A DNA stretch of 64,000 nucleotides from Allosphingosinicella indica (GCF_900177405.1 NZ_LT840185.1:1541501-1605500), one strand, 5' to 3'. Counted from the stretch's first letter, positions 1 through 9,805 are shown. The notes: a model not told the origin generated them from the letters alone. Made by a program: numbers and translations.

Positions 1-1
1 T

Positions 2-811
2 CCGATCGGGCCGTCGATCGACGCCGTCGTCGGCCGGCTGAATGCGCAGGAGCTTGAGGTCCGCACCTACCTTCGCGACCACGATCTGCTCACCGTGCCG
101 GACTGGGCGGGTCATTATAATGCGATGGGCTTTCCGGCCTATCTGGCGCCGATCGGCTGGCTCGGCCGCACCTTCGATCTCACCGATCGGGTCCGCGTCG
201 GCCAGAATGCCACCGTCTATCTGCCCGAGCCGTCGCCATCGCTCGGCTATTTCAATCTGTCGATCACCCGCGATCCGCGCCCGATCATCGTCCACGAGGG
301 GGTTCCGGGCCATTTCTTCCAGCTTACTTTGAGCTGGCGCCACCCCAATCCGCTGCGCCGCTATTATTATGACAGCGCCGCCAACGAGGGCACCGGCTTC
401 TATGCCGAAGAAATGATGCTGCAGGCCGGACTGTTCGACGATTCCCCGCGCACGCGGGAGATCATCTACAATTTCGCGCGGCTGCGGGCGTTGCGCGTGG
501 AAGTGGACGTCAAGCTGGCGCTGGGCGAATTCACGATCGCCGAAGCTGCGGATTGTCTAGCCGCTGCGGTGCCGATGGACCGCGAGACGGCGGAGGAGGA
601 AGCGGTGTTCTTCGCCGCATCCCCCGGCCAGGCGATCAGCTATCAGATCGGCAAGCTGCAGACGCTGGACTTCCTGACCGAAGCGAAGACGCGCCTCGGC
701 GATCGGTTCAGCCTCAAGCATTTTCACGACTATCTCTGGCTCAACGGCAACGTGCCGATCGCGCTGCAGCGTGAGGAATATCTGGCGACGGCCGGGAAGG
801 GCGCCGAATGA
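2..811 (+). CDS. DUF885 family protein, C-terminal part
   Basis: The reading frame is open through the left edge, so only the C-terminal ~270 residues are present. The HEGVPGH motif near position 292-312 is the H-E-x-x-P-G-H signature of DUF885 proteins, a family of putative zinc-dependent peptidases that are usually exported. The rest of the domain follows, including the ISYQIGKLQ segment. The stop overlaps the next start as ATGA, so the two genes are probably translationally coupled. A second, full-length DUF885 gene lies 2.8 kb downstream in the same direction, and a similar peptide or N-acyl substrate for both is plausible. The substrate cannot be read from the sequence. Confidence 0.88.
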   Translation, partial: PIGPSIDAVVGRLNAQELEVRTYLRDHDLLTVPDWAGHYNAMGFPAYLAPIGWLGRTFDLTDRVRVGQNATVYLPEPSPSLGYFNLSITRDPRPIIVHEGVPGHFFQLTLSWRHPNPLRRYYYDSAANEGTGFYAEEMMLQAGLFDDSPRTREIIYNFARLRALRVEVDVKLALGEFTIAEAADCLAAAVPMDRETAEEEAVFFAASPGQAISYQIGKLQTLDFLTEAKTRLGDRFSLKHFHDYLWLNGNVPIALQREEYLATAGKGAE

Positions 812-1287
812 CCATGATCCGGATCACCGAAGCGCGTTCGGGCCTGTCGGCGCGCTGCGATTTGCTCGAACGCGAAGCCCCCGTGTCCTCCGCCTTTCTC
901 GCCGATCTGGCGGCGCGGCGGGCGGGGTTCGATGCAATCCACGCGATGTGGACCGGCCCCGAAATCTCGGTGCCGATGCCGGCATCCATCTTGCCCGAAG
1001 GCATGGCGGCGCCCGCGATTCCGGAGGAGAATGCCACCTCCTATCCCGACGCCGGCGATCTGGTGCTGGCCTATCTGACCGCGGGCAGCGTGCAGGGGCT
1101 TCCGCCCGGCGATTTCTACGACATCGGCGTCTTCTATGGTGCAGGCGGGCGGCTGCTGATGCCGTTCGGCTGGATCAAGGCGAACGTGTGCGCGCGCATC
1201 GTCGCGGATGATCTCGCCAAGGCGCAGGCGGATTTCAAGACGATCCGCCGGAATGGCGCCTGCACGATCACGTTCGAGCCGGCCTGA
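808..1287 (+). CDS. DUF3830 family protein
   Basis: This 159-residue protein resembles DUF3830, a small cyclophilin-like fold family without an established reaction. The recognisable part is the central ENATSYP stretch followed by a glycine-rich strand region. No signal peptide or membrane segment is visible, so it should be cytoplasmic. It starts inside the stop codon of the DUF885 gene and is followed after 19 bases by a transporter. Family members are often found beside amidohydrolases and transporters, which fits a role in uptake and breakdown of an organic substrate, but the function is unknown. Confidence 0.75.
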   Translation: MTMIRITEARSGLSARCDLLEREAPVSSAFLADLAARRAGFDAIHAMWTGPEISVPMPASILPEGMAAPAIPEENATSYPDAGDLVLAYLTAGSVQGLPPGDFYDIGVFYGAGGRLLMPFGWIKANVCARIVADDLAKAQADFKTIRRNGACTITFEPA

Positions 1288-1306
1288 GCGAGCAGGGGTA
1301 GCCCAT

Positions 1307-2197
1307 ATGGAATTTGCCGATCTGATGGCCTTGATGGGGGACTGGCTGCTGCCGGGCTCGCTCGTGTGTATCATGCTCTCGATGGGCCTCTCGCTCGTCG
1401 CCGACGATTTCCGTCAGGTGTTCCGCAACAAGCGCGCGCTGATCATCGGCCTGTGCTCGATGCTGATCGTGCCGCCGATCATCGGCCTCTTCATCGCATT
1501 CACCGTCGCGCCGACCCCGGCGCTGGCCGTCGGCTTCATCCTGCTCGCGACGACGCCGAGCGGCATGCTCTCGAACCTGTTCACCGACATGGCCAAGGGC
1601 GATCTCGCGCTGTCCATGTCGATGACGCTGCTGCTGAGCATGATCTACATCCTCGTCATCCCCTTTTACGCGCACTTCGCGATCCTGCATTTCATGGGCG
1701 TCGAGGCCGAGATCGAGGTGCCGATCGCGTCCTTCTTCTGGGACATCTTTTCGATCACCGTGCTGCCGGCCGCGACGGGTTTCGCGATCCGCGCCTTCCG
1801 CCCGGAATTCGCGCTGTGGATCAAGCCCTACATCAAGAACATCGCGATGATCGTGCTGTTCACCTCGTTCGGCTTCATCCTCGTCGATCAGATCCCGGTC
1901 CTCCGCGAAAATCTCGGCGCGCTCTTCTGGATCACCGTGTTCCTCAACGTCGCGATGCTGGCGGTGGTGCTGACGCTGGTGAGCTTCGCCAAGCTCAACC
2001 GGCGGGAGAATATCGCCATCGGGATCGAGCATCTCATGCGCCAGGAGGGGACGGCGATTTTCATCGCGGTCTCCATCGTCGGCAACAACGAGATGTCGCT
2101 GCCGATGATCATGAACACTCCGGTCGCGCTGGCCGTCGTTCTCGCCTTCGTCGCCATCGCGCGGCGCAGGGCCCCGGCGGCCGCGGCGGCCGCTTAG
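1307..2197 (+). CDS. bile acid:sodium symporter (BASS) family transporter
   Basis: The 296-residue product is hydrophobic throughout, with about nine predicted membrane segments. It resembles the BASS/SBF family, which takes up organic anions with sodium. The ATG at 1307 is preceded by an AGGGG ribosome site. An upstream in-frame extension overlaps the previous gene and lacks membrane character, so I did not use it. The C-terminal tail is alanine-rich. The gene lies in a same-strand run with the DUF885, DUF3830 and FAD-oxidase genes, suggesting import of a compound processed by them. The transported substrate is not determinable. Confidence 0.85.
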   Translation: MEFADLMALMGDWLLPGSLVCIMLSMGLSLVADDFRQVFRNKRALIIGLCSMLIVPPIIGLFIAFTVAPTPALAVGFILLATTPSGMLSNLFTDMAKGDLALSMSMTLLLSMIYILVIPFYAHFAILHFMGVEAEIEVPIASFFWDIFSITVLPAATGFAIRAFRPEFALWIKPYIKNIAMIVLFTSFGFILVDQIPVLRENLGALFWITVFLNVAMLAVVLTLVSFAKLNRRENIAIGIEHLMRQEGTAIFIAVSIVGNNEMSLPMIMNTPVALAVVLAFVAIARRRAPAAAAAA

Positions 2198-2326
2198 CTT
2201 CAATGTGTCCTTCGGGCACCAAGGGTTCGGTTCGATGACAGTGCAGTGTTTCCTGGCCTTCGGGGGGGCGATCGTCCTTTCCGGCACAGGCCCCGTATCG
2301 CCGGTGTCCGCGGCGCGGAGCGTTTC

Positions 2327-3601
2327 GTGAAGGCCGCGAGCCGGCTCGCGCTGTGGCGGCACACCGCGCCCGCCGGGCCGTCCCTTACGCAATTGCAGGG
2401 GGATGTGGATACGGACGTGCTCGTCATCGGTGGCGGCATCGCGGGCATGTCGACCGCGCTGCACCTCGCCGAGGCCGGCGTTGCGGTCGTGGTGGTGGAG
2501 GCGGGTGAACCCGGCAGCGCCGCCACCGGCCAGAGCGGCGGTCTCATCGCGCCCGATTACATCCGCCACACGCCGGACAGCATCGCCGCGCAATTCGGGC
2601 CGGAAGCGGGCGAGCGGCTGACCGCCATGCTCGGGCGTTCGGCGCAGCATTGCTTCGATCTCATCGCGCGCCACGATATCGACTGCGACGCCCGGCAGGA
2701 CGGTTTCTACACCCCCGTCCATCAGCACGATCTTGCCGAACAGCAGCGCCGCGTTGCCGGGCAATGGCAGTCGCGCGGTTTCGACGTATCGTTCGTGGAG
2801 CAGGCCGGCGCGGAGGACGCGCTCGGCACCGATGCCTATCGCGGTGCGCTGCGCTTCGGGCAGGGTGGCAGCATCAATCCGCTCGCCTACGTGCGCGGCT
2901 TGACGGAAGCGGCGATGGCGGCGGGCGCATATGTCTATCGCGACACGGCTGTCCGCGATCTTTCGCGCGCGGCGGACGGGCGCTGGCATGCGCGCGCAGC
3001 AGGCGGATCGGTCCGCGCCTCGCGGGTCGTCCTTGCCGCCAACGGCGGGAATGCCGGGCTGCATCGCGCCATGCGCCGCGCCGCGCTTCCGCTCAACGTC
3101 GTCGAGTTCGCGACCACGCCGCTTCCTGCCGCATTGCGTGACCGTATCCTCCCGCACGGCGGCGCGTTCACCGACAAATCCTCCTACATCTTCTCGGCAC
3201 GTTACGACGGCGACGGGCGGCTGATATCGGCTTTCCCGCGGACGTGGTGCGTGCGCGGTCCGCGTGCCTATCACAAGGAAGCGCGGCGCCGCCTGACCAA
3301 GCATTTTCCGGCATTGCACGGCGTGGAGATCGAAAGCCTGTGGGAAGGCATCGCGTGGATCAACACGTCGTTCCTGCCCGAAGTCTATGATCTCGGCGAC
3401 GGCGCCGTCGCGATCCAGGCCTGCAACGGGCGGGGCATCTCCACCAACACCGTGATCGGTGCGGAGCTGGCCGCCGCTTTGGCGGGTGACGATCTTTCGG
3501 CGCTCTCGGTGTCGGTGCGCTCTCCCGCCGCCATCCCATTCTATCCGCTCGCCGCGCGCTCGCCGGAGCTGATGATGACGCTCGCCTATCTTGCCGACTG
3601 A
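2327..3601 (+). CDS. FAD-dependent oxidoreductase (DAO family, PuuB-like)
   Basis: The protein carries an N-terminal Rossmann dinucleotide-binding motif (VIGGGIAGMSTALHLAEAG) and the C-terminal GRGIS-type FAD contact of the DAO superfamily, which also contains gamma-glutamylputrescine oxidase and glycine oxidase. I chose the GTG at 2327 because a GGAG ribosome site lies about 7 bases upstream; an ATG at 2246 would add 27 residues without domain similarity. The product is about 424 residues, normal for the family. It sits between a transporter and a DUF885 hydrolase and likely oxidises an amine or amino-acid derivative released or imported by them. The substrate is inferred only from family membership. 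Confidence 0.87.
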   Translation: MKAASRLALWRHTAPAGPSLTQLQGDVDTDVLVIGGGIAGMSTALHLAEAGVAVVVVEAGEPGSAATGQSGGLIAPDYIRHTPDSIAAQFGPEAGERLTAMLGRSAQHCFDLIARHDIDCDARQDGFYTPVHQHDLAEQQRRVAGQWQSRGFDVSFVEQAGAEDALGTDAYRGALRFGQGGSINPLAYVRGLTEAAMAAGAYVYRDTAVRDLSRAADGRWHARAAGGSVRASRVVLAANGGNAGLHRAMRRAALPLNVVEFATTPLPAALRDRILPHGGAFTDKSSYIFSARYDGDGRLISAFPRTWCVRGPRAYHKEARRRLTKHFPALHGVEIESLWEGIAWINTSFLPEVYDLGDGAVAIQACNGRGISTNTVIGAELAAALAGDDLSALSVSVRSPAAIPFYPLAARSPELMMTLAYLAD

Positions 3602-3611
3602 AGGAGGAAGG

Positions 3612-5357
3612 ATGCACAGCAGGGTCTCCGGCAAACGCAGGTTGCTGATCCTTCCGCTGGCCGCATTGCTGCTAGCAGCAGCCCCGCCTCCGTCGCTGCC
3701 CGACCTGATCGCCGATTACGAACGCTTCACGACGCGCTTCCCGATGGAAGCGGGACGGTCCGATCCCGCGCGCGGGGTGGATGGCTGGCCGCAGGAGAGC
3801 CTAGCGGCGATGACCGAGCGGAAGGCCGGTCTCGTCGCGATGCAGGCACGGCTTCGCGCGGTCGATGCGACTGGCCTGTCCGCCGACGCGGCGGCGGACC
3901 GCGACTATCTCGGCAAGCTCATCGCCTGGCGCATCGAGGGCCTCGATTTCGACGAGCGGCGCTTCGCTTTCGTCGCGCACGAAGGCTTCTACAACACGCC
4001 GTATAACGCGGCGCGTGGCGTCACCGTGCGCGACGCGGCGGAGGCCCGCGCCTGGATCGCGCAATTGAACGCGGTGCCCGCATATTTCGCCGAGCAGCGC
4101 GTCAATATGGAGCGCGGCATGGCGACCGGATGGACCAATCCGGCATCGGTGGTCGATGTCGCGGTCACGATTCTGCGCAACTACATTGCCCGCCCCGCCG
4201 CAGAGGATCCGCTGCTCGATCCCATCAAGGCCGCCAAGCTCGATCCGACCCTGCTTGCGGAAGCAACGAAAGTGATCGAAACCGTCGTCCGGCCCGCGCA
4301 GCGCGAGGCCTTGGCGTTCATCGATGGCCCGTATCGGGCAGCAGCGCGCCCCGGGATCGGCATCGCATCGGTGCCTGACGGGCGGGCCTATTATGATTTC
4401 CTGCTGCGCTATTACACCACCACCGATCAGACCGCCGAACAGATCCACGCGACCGGCCTTGCGGAGGTGCGCCGCATCCGCGCCGAGATGGATACGGTCA
4501 TCAAGGCCGCGGGCTTCGAAGGCAGCTTCGCGGAGTGGCTCGATTTCCTCCGCACCGATCCGCGCTTCTACGCGACCAGCCGCGAGCAATTGCTCGACCG
4601 CGCGAGCATCATCGCCAAGCGCATCGACGCGGTGCTACCCCGCTATTTCGGACTGCTCCCGCGGCAGCCCTTCGCCGTCGTGCCGGTGCCGCGCGACGTG
4701 GAGGAGGGCTACACCACCGCGCGCTATGGCGGCGCCGATTTCGGCAAGGGCTTTCCGGGCCGCTTCCTCGTCAACACGTCGCACCTCGATCAGCGGCCGT
4801 TCTACGAGCTGCCCGCGCTGACGCTGCACGAAGCCGCGCCGGGCCATCACACCCATTTCGCGCTGACCAGCGAGAATCCGGACCTCCCCGCCTTCCGGCG
4901 CCAGCGGGACATGCTAGCCTATCGCGAAGGCTGGGCGCTCTATGCCGAGCGGTTGGGCCACGAAATGGGCATCTATCGCGACCCTTATGAGACCTTCGGC
5001 ACGCTCTCGACCGAGATGTGGCGGGCGTGCCGAATGGTCGTCGATACTGGGATCCACGTGATGGGGTGGAGCTATGAGCAGGCGCGGGCTTGCTTCGTCG
5101 AAAATACCGCGCTTGCCGACATCAACATCGATACCGAGCTGCTGCGCTACATCGGCGCGCCGGGCGGCGCCGTCGCCTACAAGGTGGGCGAACTGACGAT
5201 CGTCGGGCTACGCGCCCGCGCCGAGCAGAAGCTTGGAAAGCGGTTCGACATCCGCGGCTTCCACGATCTCATCCTCGCGCAAGGCCAGGTGCCGATGAGC
5301 ACGCTGGAGGGACTCGTCGATCGCTGGATCGCGGAGCGTGCCGCAGCGGCGGACTGA
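3612..5357 (+). CDS. DUF885 family protein, exported
   Basis: This is a full-length DUF885 protein of 581 residues. The ATG at 3612 follows a strong AAGGAGG ribosome site and opens a signal peptide with a basic n-region and a leucine/alanine core, ending near residue 25. The HEAAPGHH motif and the downstream REGWALYAE segment are the conserved metal-site features of the family. A periplasmic peptidase or amidase role is inferred from the family. The gene follows the FAD oxidase by ten bases and is the last of the same-direction run; the next gene converges on it after 8 bases. Confidence 0.92.
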   Translation: MHSRVSGKRRLLILPLAALLLAAAPPPSLPDLIADYERFTTRFPMEAGRSDPARGVDGWPQESLAAMTERKAGLVAMQARLRAVDATGLSADAAADRDYLGKLIAWRIEGLDFDERRFAFVAHEGFYNTPYNAARGVTVRDAAEARAWIAQLNAVPAYFAEQRVNMERGMATGWTNPASVVDVAVTILRNYIARPAAEDPLLDPIKAAKLDPTLLAEATKVIETVVRPAQREALAFIDGPYRAAARPGIGIASVPDGRAYYDFLLRYYTTTDQTAEQIHATGLAEVRRIRAEMDTVIKAAGFEGSFAEWLDFLRTDPRFYATSREQLLDRASIIAKRIDAVLPRYFGLLPRQPFAVVPVPRDVEEGYTTARYGGADFGKGFPGRFLVNTSHLDQRPFYELPALTLHEAAPGHHTHFALTSENPDLPAFRRQRDMLAYREGWALYAERLGHEMGIYRDPYETFGTLSTEMWRACRMVVDTGIHVMGWSYEQARACFVENTALADINIDTELLRYIGAPGGAVAYKVGELTIVGLRARAEQKLGKRFDIRGFHDLILAQGQVPMSTLEGLVDRWIAERAAAAD

Positions 5358-5365
5358 GCTGCGCC

Positions 5366-7252
5366 TCAGGCAGCGGGGATCACATCGAAGGCGATCGTCA
5401 ACCGGTCGGCTTCCTCGTCGAACGGCACCGTGCCGTGATAGAAATAGGAGGGGAAGAGGACGAGCTTGCCGACCTCCGGCCGCTCCACCCGCGCGATGCT
5501 TTCGCGTGGCCCGAGGTTAAGTGCCGACTCGCCGAACTTGAGCCAGCCCTGATGGCCTGACCCATCCACGGCCTTCGGCAGCGCGACATAATAGCAGGAG
5601 CTGATCCAGCCTTCCGGGTGAACGTGGTTCACATGATGCCCGCCGCGCCGCAAGCGCACCGACCATGAGCCCGAGAAAGCGAAACGCTGCGATTTCCGGC
5701 GCAGAAACGGATGATCGGAGTCGTCGGGCAGGGCGGCGATATAGCGCGCGACCTCCGCCTCGATCATCGCCTGCACCGCCCGGATCTCCGGAATGTCGCG
5801 GCCGAACAGGTCGTCAGTCGTCTGCGTCCCGCCGCGCAGCGTCTGATCGAGCGGATGCCGCGTCGCGGCGTGAAGATCGGCGAGGCGCGCGGCAAGGCGG
5901 GCGTTGAACGAGTCGATGTCCGTCCCGTCCGGGGGCGTCAGCGGGGCAGCGTGGACGAAGCGGTCAAAATTGTTGAGCCAGTCCGCGCGCGGATCGCCGA
6001 GGAAGCGCCAGCACAGTCCGCGATAGGCCAAGGACTGCTGGTCCGCGCCCTCATCCGCGCCAAGCTCCGACAGCGCGTCTTCGTAGCGCGCGAGGATGAT
6101 GAGCGCGCGCGCCGTCTCCCGCCGCAGCGACGCATCATCGGGGGCCATCCGCCGCCCGGCCGCCCATTCGGCCAGCGCGGCGTCGACCTGCCCCTGACCC
6201 CAGAGGGCCTGACCCATGCGCAGCCGCAGTTCGGCGCCATCGACGCCGCGCGCAAATCCGTTGCCCAGCGCCGCCGCCGCCTCGCTCTGTTCGCCGCGGA
6301 GGTTTAGCTGGTGGGCGAGATCGGCGAGCAGCCCGGCGTCATCCGAATGTCGGTCGAGCGTTTCGCGATAGCTGGCAAGATGAGCGGCATTATTCCCCAC
6401 CTGCCAGCACAGGCGCGCGAGCGAGGCGTGCGCGTCCCGGTCTAGCGGCCGTAGCGCGATCGTCCGGCGATAGGCTTCCGCGGCACCGGTGACGTCGCCG
6501 AGGTCCTGGAGGCAATGGCCGAGATTGTAGTGGATCTCGGGCGACGCGGGATCGGCCGTCGCACAGGTGCGCAGCAGCGCGGCGGCCTCCCCGGGCTGGC
6601 CGGAGAGCCGCAGCGCGACCCCTAGGTTGTGCATCGTCGCGACATGGCCGGGACGGAGCGCCAGGGCATTGCGAAAGGCAGTCACGGCTTCGGCCAGCCT
6701 GTTTTCCGCGCGAAGCGCGCTGCCGAGTACAGCCCACATCTTGGCATGCCGGGGAGCGTTGCGCACCGCTCGTTCCAGCACATCGCAGGCTTCGCGCGTA
6801 TCGCCGCGCGCAATCAGCGCCATTCCCAGATGCGCCGTCGCATCGTGGTTGCCCGGCGCCATTTTCACCGCCTCGCGATAGGCGCGCACGGCGGCATCGA
6901 TCTCGCCGAGATCGAGCAAGGCATTGCCGAGGTTGCTGAGCACATGGGGCTGCGCGGGGTTCGCCCGAAGCGAGCGCTGAAACCAGCGTACCGCTTCTTC
7001 ATTGTCGCCGCCACGGCGCGCGATCATGCCCTTAAGCTGGAGCGCGTCGGGATGAGAGGGGGACGCGGCCAGCAATTCGTCCAGCAACGCCCGCGCCGCC
7101 GGCAACGCGCCGGCCTGGCCAAGCTGCATGGCGCGCTGAAGCATGGCGTCGGTTTGCTGCGGGGACAATTGCGTCGCGATGTCCTGCTCTACGTCCGGCG
7201 ACCATCGCGGACATCGCACTCTGTCACAGCCCAACGCGATACGCAAAATCAC
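5366..7252 (-). CDS. TPR protein with C-terminal 2OG-Fe(II) oxygenase-like domain
   Basis: The 628-residue protein has two parts. Residues ~30-400 form a long array of tetratricopeptide repeats (for example LGNALLDLGEIDAAVRAY). The last ~150 residues resemble the putative 2OG-Fe(II) oxygenase family PF13759, with an HVHPEGW iron-site segment, a later FYHGT histidine and a C-terminal arginine-containing strand. Such proteins may hydroxylate a partner bound by the TPR array; no partner is visible here. The start is uncertain: the GTG at 7252 is the longest option, a GTG at 7219 and an ATG near 7144 are alternatives, and none has a clear ribosome site. Confidence 0.82.
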   Translation of the reverse strand: MILRIALGCDRVRCPRWSPDVEQDIATQLSPQQTDAMLQRAMQLGQAGALPAARALLDELLAASPSHPDALQLKGMIARRGGDNEEAVRWFQRSLRANPAQPHVLSNLGNALLDLGEIDAAVRAYREAVKMAPGNHDATAHLGMALIARGDTREACDVLERAVRNAPRHAKMWAVLGSALRAENRLAEAVTAFRNALALRPGHVATMHNLGVALRLSGQPGEAAALLRTCATADPASPEIHYNLGHCLQDLGDVTGAAEAYRRTIALRPLDRDAHASLARLCWQVGNNAAHLASYRETLDRHSDDAGLLADLAHQLNLRGEQSEAAAALGNGFARGVDGAELRLRMGQALWGQGQVDAALAEWAAGRRMAPDDASLRRETARALIILARYEDALSELGADEGADQQSLAYRGLCWRFLGDPRADWLNNFDRFVHAAPLTPPDGTDIDSFNARLAARLADLHAATRHPLDQTLRGGTQTTDDLFGRDIPEIRAVQAMIEAEVARYIAALPDDSDHPFLRRKSQRFAFSGSWSVRLRRGGHHVNHVHPEGWISSCYYVALPKAVDGSGHQGWLKFGESALNLGPRESIARVERPEVGKLVLFPSYFYHGTVPFDEEADRLTIAFDVIPAA

Positions 7253-7387
7253 GTGTAATTGAACTCGAATGTTAGTCGAGGCGTGTGCGACTGCCTCGGA
7301 TCGGGCGTAATCCGCGACCGTCGCGTGCCGCAGGCCCCGGCCTAGCTATCGGGCGGATAGGTCTCACACGCCTGGACAGGCCCGCCT

Positions 7388-7861
7388 TTACTCGATCGGC
7401 AATTTGCTCAGGTTCTGGCTGATCCTGTGCAGGACTTGCAGCAGATAGGCGATATCGCGGTCGCTCACGCCCTCCATCGCACGCGCGAACTGCCGGCCGA
7501 CGATGGGGGTCAGCTTTCCCAGCTTCTGCTGGCCGGCGGGCGTCAGGGTGACTTCCGTTATCCGGTTGTCCTCGCGATTGGGCGAAGTCTTCACCAGCCC
7601 CTGCTCGATCATCCGGTCGATGATCCGGCTGACGGTCGGGCGCTTGATCAGGGCCGCCTCGGCCAGCGCACCGATGCTCGCGGGCTGATGCTCGCGCAGC
7701 ACGGTCATGATGCGATAGATCGGCTTGGACATGCCGTGCTTGTGCAGCACCTTGTCCATGTCCTCGTGATATTTGTAGTCGGCATGCGCCATCAGATAGA
7801 ATGGCGAGTTCTCGAGCCTGAACTCCGGATTGCTGGGGTCGTAAGCACTACGGTCACTCAT
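7388..7861 (-). CDS. MarR family transcriptional regulator
   Basis: The 157-residue protein is a MarR-type winged-helix repressor. It has the family order of an N-terminal dimer helix, the recognition helix region KRPTVSRIIDRMIEQGLV, and the wing sequence ending REDNRITEVTLTPAG. It lies upstream of, and in the opposite direction to, the MFS/TonB-receptor/esterase cluster, so it is a candidate regulator of that cluster, perhaps binding an aromatic or carboxylic inducer. A TetR regulator inside the cluster is the other candidate. The gene ends in TAA. Confidence 0.92.
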   Translation of the reverse strand: MSDRSAYDPSNPEFRLENSPFYLMAHADYKYHEDMDKVLHKHGMSKPIYRIMTVLREHQPASIGALAEAALIKRPTVSRIIDRMIEQGLVKTSPNREDNRITEVTLTPAGQQKLGKLTPIVGRQFARAMEGVSDRDIAYLLQVLHRISQNLSKLPIE

Positions 7862-8394
7862 CGAGCGGAAAGCCTTCCATCATGCTTCTGCCTAACAACC
7901 GCCATGCCGCGCGCATCGTGCGTCGCGTCATGTCCAAGCTTATTAGCAGCTAGTCATTACTTGGGGAGGGGAAATCAAAGGCATAAGCTGTGACATTCGG
8001 GATGCGGCGCCCGCGTAAATATCTGGCCACCCCGCATCCAAGACAGCGCATGCACGACATTTCCGGCGATGTAAAAGTGATAAATCACATGAAATGTGCT
8101 TCGTTATGGGTGGATTGCGCCCCGGCGCCGGCGGGAAGCGCGCCAGAGCCATGCCGCCAACACATGATATTCACACGCTCGATAGTGAGTGTTGACAGCG
8201 GTGCGTTTCGCTTGCAGTCTCTGGATCGAGACCTGGCCGGCAAGAGTCGGGTCCGCGACAGGAGAGGGACGGATGACGCTTGGCGGATTGTATCGCCGTG
8301 GGGTCGGCGGCTGCGATAGGATCGCGGCGGAGCCTTCATCGCATCGCCTTCCGATCCGGCCCTGCGGACCATCCCTTTTTGCGCGGCCGACACG
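7862..8394 (+). other. non-coding promoter and leader region
   Basis: No convincing gene is present in this 533-base gap between the divergent MarR and MFS genes. It contains an imperfect TTAGC/GCTAG palindrome near 7940, which could be the MarR operator, and the operator-like repeat with an embedded TTGACA box at 8169-8197. If transcription starts just after that box, the MFS mRNA would have a leader of roughly 170 bases. I saw no clear riboswitch or attenuator in it. Confidence 0.6.
8169..8196 (+). promoter_or_regulatory. operator-like repeat with -35 box, copy 1
   Basis: This 28-base sequence is repeated at 9806-9833 with 24 identical positions. Both copies contain a central CGATAG-Y-GAGT core with imperfect dyad symmetry around GATA and end in TTGAC, which continues into a -35-like TTGACA at 8192. 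A weak -10 candidate (CAGTCT) follows at 17 bases. A repressor or activator binding here would overlap the promoter of the MFS gene. Confidence 0.6.
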
Positions 8395-9735
8395 ATGACC
8401 GCCATTCCCGCATCGGTCGATCCGCTTTCCGGGCCGCCCGGCCCGCCGCCGATGGCACCGGCCCGGCCCGATCGCTACGCCTGGGTCGTTCTCGCCTTCC
8501 TGTGCTTCGTCTACGTCCTGAACTTTCTCGATCGGCAATTGCTGTCGATCCTCGCCAAGCCGATCCAGGACGAGATGGGGATCACGGACGGGCAGATCGG
8601 CCTCATCAGCGGACTCTATTTCGCGATCTTCTATTGCCTGGTGTCGATCCCCGTCGCGTGGCTTGCGGACCGGACCAATCGCGTCCGCGTGCTCTCGCTC
8701 GCCTGCGCCTTGTGGAGCGCGGCCACGATCGCCTGCGGGCTTGCGCGCACCTATCCGCAACTCGCCGTCGCGCGGATGACTGTGGGGCTGGGCGAGGCAG
8801 GCGGTGTCCCGCCGTCCTATGCGATCATTTCCGATTATTTCCCGCGCGGCACGCGCGGCACCGCGCTCGGCCTGTTCAATCTCGGTCCGCCGATCGGCCA
8901 GGCGTTGGGGGTCGCATTCGGCGCGTCGATCGCCGCCGCCTATAGCTGGCGTGACGCCTTCATCGCGATCGGCGGGGTCGGCGTCGTCACGGCGCTGATG
9001 GTCTGGATCTTCGTGAAGGAGCCCAAGCGCGGCGGCCTCGATGCGCCGAGCCCCGGCGCCGCTACCGTGGCAGTGGAAGCGCCCGCGCCGTTCCTCGCGA
9101 CCTGCCGCATGTTCTTCACCCGCCGGGTGCTGCTGCTGGTGGCGCTCGCCTGCGGGGCGACGCAGTTCGTCACCTACGCATCGCTCAACTTCACCATTCT
9201 CTTCCTGATGCGCGAGAAGGGCATGACACTGAACGAGGTGGCGCTTTACTATGCGCTGCTCATCGGCATCGCGACGAGTGTCGGCATGTATGTCTCGGGC
9301 CGTCTGATCGACCGCTTCGTGACGCGGACCAAGAAGGTCTATGCCTGGGTGCCGGCGATCGGGCTGCTGTGCGCGGTGCCGCTGTTCGTCGGCTTCGTAC
9401 GGGCGCCGACCTGGCAGATGGCGCTGCTGTTCCTCGCGCTGCCGATGGGCCTCAACTATTTCTACCTCTCGCCCGCGGTGGCGCTGGTGCAAGAGGAGGT
9501 GCGGCCCAACCAGCGCGTGCTCGCCGGCGCGCTGCTGCTGCTGGTGATGAACATGATCGGCCTCGGCCTCGGCCCGACCTATCTCGGCGCGGCGAGCGAC
9601 TGGTTCCGCGCCAGCTTTCCGGACAATTCGCTGCAGATGGCCTTCTACACGCTCGTACCCTTCTATTTCCTCGCGGTGCTGCTGTTCATAGCGCTGTCGC
9701 GAGCGATCGCGCGCGAAGAACAGGCCGCGGCATGA
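8395..9735 (+). CDS. MFS transporter (spinster-like group)
   Basis: The 446-residue protein has about 12 membrane segments and the major-facilitator signature after the second helix (AWLADRTNRVRVL) plus FLDRQLLSILAKPIQ in the first helix, typical of the spinster/hexuronate-type MFS proteins that are common beside sphingomonad TonB receptors. It probably moves the esterase products or the intact substrate across the inner membrane. It is preceded by operator-like copy 1 and followed by the TonB receptor, which has its own copy 2. No strong ribosome site precedes the ATG. Confidence 0.9.
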   Translation: MTAIPASVDPLSGPPGPPPMAPARPDRYAWVVLAFLCFVYVLNFLDRQLLSILAKPIQDEMGITDGQIGLISGLYFAIFYCLVSIPVAWLADRTNRVRVLSLACALWSAATIACGLARTYPQLAVARMTVGLGEAGGVPPSYAIISDYFPRGTRGTALGLFNLGPPIGQALGVAFGASIAAAYSWRDAFIAIGGVGVVTALMVWIFVKEPKRGGLDAPSPGAATVAVEAPAPFLATCRMFFTRRVLLLVALACGATQFVTYASLNFTILFLMREKGMTLNEVALYYALLIGIATSVGMYVSGRLIDRFVTRTKKVYAWVPAIGLLCAVPLFVGFVRAPTWQMALLFLALPMGLNYFYLSPAVALVQEEVRPNQRVLAGALLLLVMNMIGLGLGPTYLGAASDWFRASFPDNSLQMAFYTLVPFYFLAVLLFIALSRAIAREEQAAA

Positions 9736-9805
9736 ACGGGAGGCAGGCACAGACACGCTGACGCCGGGCGTCGGTCGCGCAACACCACGACTTGCTCGGA
9801 AAGAC

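Noticed and set aside
1268-3634. A 788-codon minus-strand frame across the symporter and FAD oxidase
   Set aside because: It is low-complexity, basic shadow sequence; the plus-strand genes have family motifs and ribosome sites.
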